Shown here piece after piece: positions 4,769 to 6,477 of a stretch of 6,477 nucleotides of DNA. How positions within the stretch are numbered: the stretch's first letter is position 1; each line of letters starts with the position of its first letter. The notes under the pieces are model-generated. The model did no database searches and had not been told where the DNA came from. It was given only the letters and a program-made list of their open reading frames with translations. The stretch comes from Chitinophaga pinensis. Lineage in GTDB: Bacteria > Bacteroidota > Bacteroidia > Flavobacteriales_D > Crocinitomicaceae. The position numbers and the translations under genes are program-made. Location: contig CAMBMC010000140.1 of NCBI GenBank assembly GCA_945868555.1, forward strand, positions 1 to 6,477, in the 5' to 3' direction.

Positions 4769-6444
4769 CAGGCAACAAAACTTAGTTCTTTTTCCTGCGC
4801 CCATAAACGTATTAACTTTAATTCAATTTCATTGGGTTGACGATTGTATTTGCCTTTTGCCTGAACAATTTGGCTTCCCCTTATTTCAAGGGTAATGAGT
4901 GATTTCACTTCTTGTTCTTCTTGAATTAATCTGAGGGAGAAGATATAACAACGTCGGCTATAACAATGCCTTTTGTAGGAGTACACACAGTGGTGCAATT
5001 CCCTTCCTTCATGATAGAGATCGACGACCTTCTTTAACTGGACAATTTCATAATCTTTACCCTCAAATTCAATCTTGTGGTCATCAATCCTAGCATCCGG
5101 TAACAAGCGGCTTCTTGTAAGCTTCAATGAATCATCATTGAGTTGGCGGTGCCAATTGTTAATGTCCACGAGTAGGTTTGGAATCTTTTTATGTTTTAAA
5201 TCCAACTGAATACCTTCCACCAATACTTTTTGTTCGATGTAGTCCATTGCCTCAGTTACATTGTTCGATGACAAGCCATTTTGGTGGAGAATGCTCATTG
5301 TTTTAACCCAGAACGATGCATTTCGTGAATCGTGCAGTGCATTAATGACCTGTTGAGAAAAAATTCTATCATTAACCAATGCTTCAATGCTTGAAAAAAT
5401 GATTGCTCGCGTCACAGATAGTTCACCCCCCTCAAGACATCTAAAAACATGAGCCGCCCGCCGAGTTAGTTGGATAGGTAATCCTTTTGCAGTTATAATA
5501 TTGTTTCCATGCAGTACGTGCGCAAACCACTCTTTTTCTTCTGCGGTCATTGTGTCGAGGTAGAACGATCTGAGAAAGACCTCCGAGACTATAAAGTACT
5601 TAAAAAGTGACCTAATCAGTAGGTCGATTTTCAAATTTTCACAGACATCCGGTTTCCATTCGTGGAATAAGTCAGGATTATTGACAAATATGAAGTATAG
5701 TTTGGCGATTTCCCGATGATAGAGAATTGCCATGAAATTTGGCGGTAATTTTTGGTAAAGTAAATCGATAAACTCCTTGTACAATGGCGTTACCGGTATT
5801 TCTTTGCTGGGAGGAGCAAAATGGATTCTAATCATTTCAATGATCTCCAAGGCAGAAACACCATGCTTTTTGACCAATCGAATGTGTTGGAACATCGCAT
5901 TGTAGCCATGTCCATCATTACCTCGCAAATTATTTCTTAGGGTCGATTCATCTTCCTCTCTGACAAGGTGAGTCAGTATGGATCTAAAAATAGACGGATT
6001 AAACTGAACATCATGCTCATCTAAAACCCCTAAATTGAACATACAGGACAGTAAGCTCAAACGACATCTCTGAAGAGGTACCGAGTCTTTGTTTGTTCCA
6101 GACAGTTGAATAATTAAAAACCAAAACTCCTGCGAAGGAGCAGTTTTCAGAAGAGACGAAAGGAATTTAAGATCTCTCATAATTCTTGGGTAATTCTTCC
6201 AACGATTGTAAAGTAGGATAAGTGTATTTAAACTCGGGATCGGAATCATTTGGGCATTCAAAACAGGCAAAAGAGCTTTGAGAAATGGAATCATCTGATC
6301 TTTTGTGTCATTTTTTTGAAGAACAAGAAACGTTTGAAAATAGCGTTGCACAGCTTCCGAAACAACGATGGTTAATTGACCGTTCTGCAAAAAATCATTG
6401 ACTACTAATTTTAACTCAGTTTTTCTGTGCACCGTGGCTTTCAT
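4768..6444 (-). CDS. Large protein with C-terminal PcfJ-like domain
   Basis: The 558-aa product has a PcfJ-like domain at about residues 465-555: LKKVVDLYHEGRELHHCVYSY-type helix (H484-H485-C486-V487-x2-Y490), SRRCYIFSLR (496-505), TLEI (518-521), Q528-x2-G531-x2-N534-x2-P537 and a terminal W548 helix. PcfJ is named from a conjugation-region gene of enterococcal plasmid pCF10, and its biochemical role is unknown to me. The conserved His/Cys/Glu/Gln/Asn set looks like an active or binding site (inference). Residues 1-460 are unrecognised, rich in Leu/Ile and probably helical, with no signal peptide or clear membrane span; scattered Cys and His show no zinc-finger spacing. The ATG at 6444 is the first Met, but the 11 codons between it and the window edge contain no stop, so a longer N-terminus is possible. 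No PcfK-like partner is seen in the window. I expect a cytoplasmic protein; its operon start lies outside. Confidence 0.85.
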   Translation of the reverse strand: MKATVHRKTELKLVVNDFLQNGQLTIVVSEAVQRYFQTFLVLQKNDTKDQMIPFLKALLPVLNAQMIPIPSLNTLILLYNRWKNYPRIMRDLKFLSSLLKTAPSQEFWFLIIQLSGTNKDSVPLQRCRLSLLSCMFNLGVLDEHDVQFNPSIFRSILTHLVREEDESTLRNNLRGNDGHGYNAMFQHIRLVKKHGVSALEIIEMIRIHFAPPSKEIPVTPLYKEFIDLLYQKLPPNFMAILYHREIAKLYFIFVNNPDLFHEWKPDVCENLKIDLLIRSLFKYFIVSEVFLRSFYLDTMTAEEKEWFAHVLHGNNIITAKGLPIQLTRRAAHVFRCLEGGELSVTRAIIFSSIEALVNDRIFSQQVINALHDSRNASFWVKTMSILHQNGLSSNNVTEAMDYIEQKVLVEGIQLDLKHKKIPNLLVDINNWHRQLNDDSLKLTRSRLLPDARIDDHKIEFEGKDYEIVQLKKVVDLYHEGRELHHCVYSYKRHCYSRRCYIFSLRLIQEEQEVKSLITLEIRGSQIVQAKGKYNRQPNEIELKLIRLWAQEKELSFVA

Positions 6445-6477
6445 ATAATTTAATTTTAAAACGTGATGATTGATTCG

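Overview
The window most likely comes from a marine or freshwater-type member of the Bacteroidota (Flavobacteriia or a related class). The first gene ends in a type IX secretion (T9SS) sorting domain, a system essentially limited to this phylum. A secreted protein has the typical bacteroidete cleavage site (SLSA|QD). No Shine-Dalgarno sequence is evident before the genes checked. One promoter fits the bacteroidete TTTG / TAnnTTTG consensus. Species cannot be named from the sequence.

Left part, plus strand. From the window edge to 1426 runs the 3' end of a large surface or secreted protein. It has five tandem 69-residue Ig/PKD-like domains (exact 207-bp period), then a GCDS-type linker domain and a T9SS type A sorting tail. 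It is followed 39 bp later by a complete DNA/RNA non-specific endonuclease (1466-2461). That enzyme has an N-terminal hydrophobic export or anchor segment, an intact DRGH active site and an unusual C-terminal Cys-Cys-Cys-His tail.

Middle part, minus strand. Convergent with the nuclease is a 52-residue membrane protein (2512-2670) with its own candidate promoter and a good intrinsic terminator. The 310-bp gap upstream of it carries an 82-bp imperfect palindrome with CCACAGAGGCACAGAGAA-type arms, resembling a dispersed bacterial repeat. Next come two small genes in likely operon order: an unassigned cytoplasmic 122-aa protein (3520-3888), then a secreted 161-aa protein (2981-3466) whose C-terminal half faintly resembles CAP/SCP domains.

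Right part, minus strand. A stand-alone NADAR (YbiA-like) N-glycosidase-family gene (4067-4543) lies downstream of a 558-codon gene (4768-6444). The latter ends in a PcfJ-like domain after about 460 residues of unrecognised, probably helical sequence. The combination of an ADP-ribose/NAD-metabolite hydrolase family with a PcfJ-domain protein is the most interesting genetic context here. The two genes are 224 bp apart, so a joint function is only a hypothesis. I see no tRNA, rRNA, CRISPR array, transposase or replication origin.
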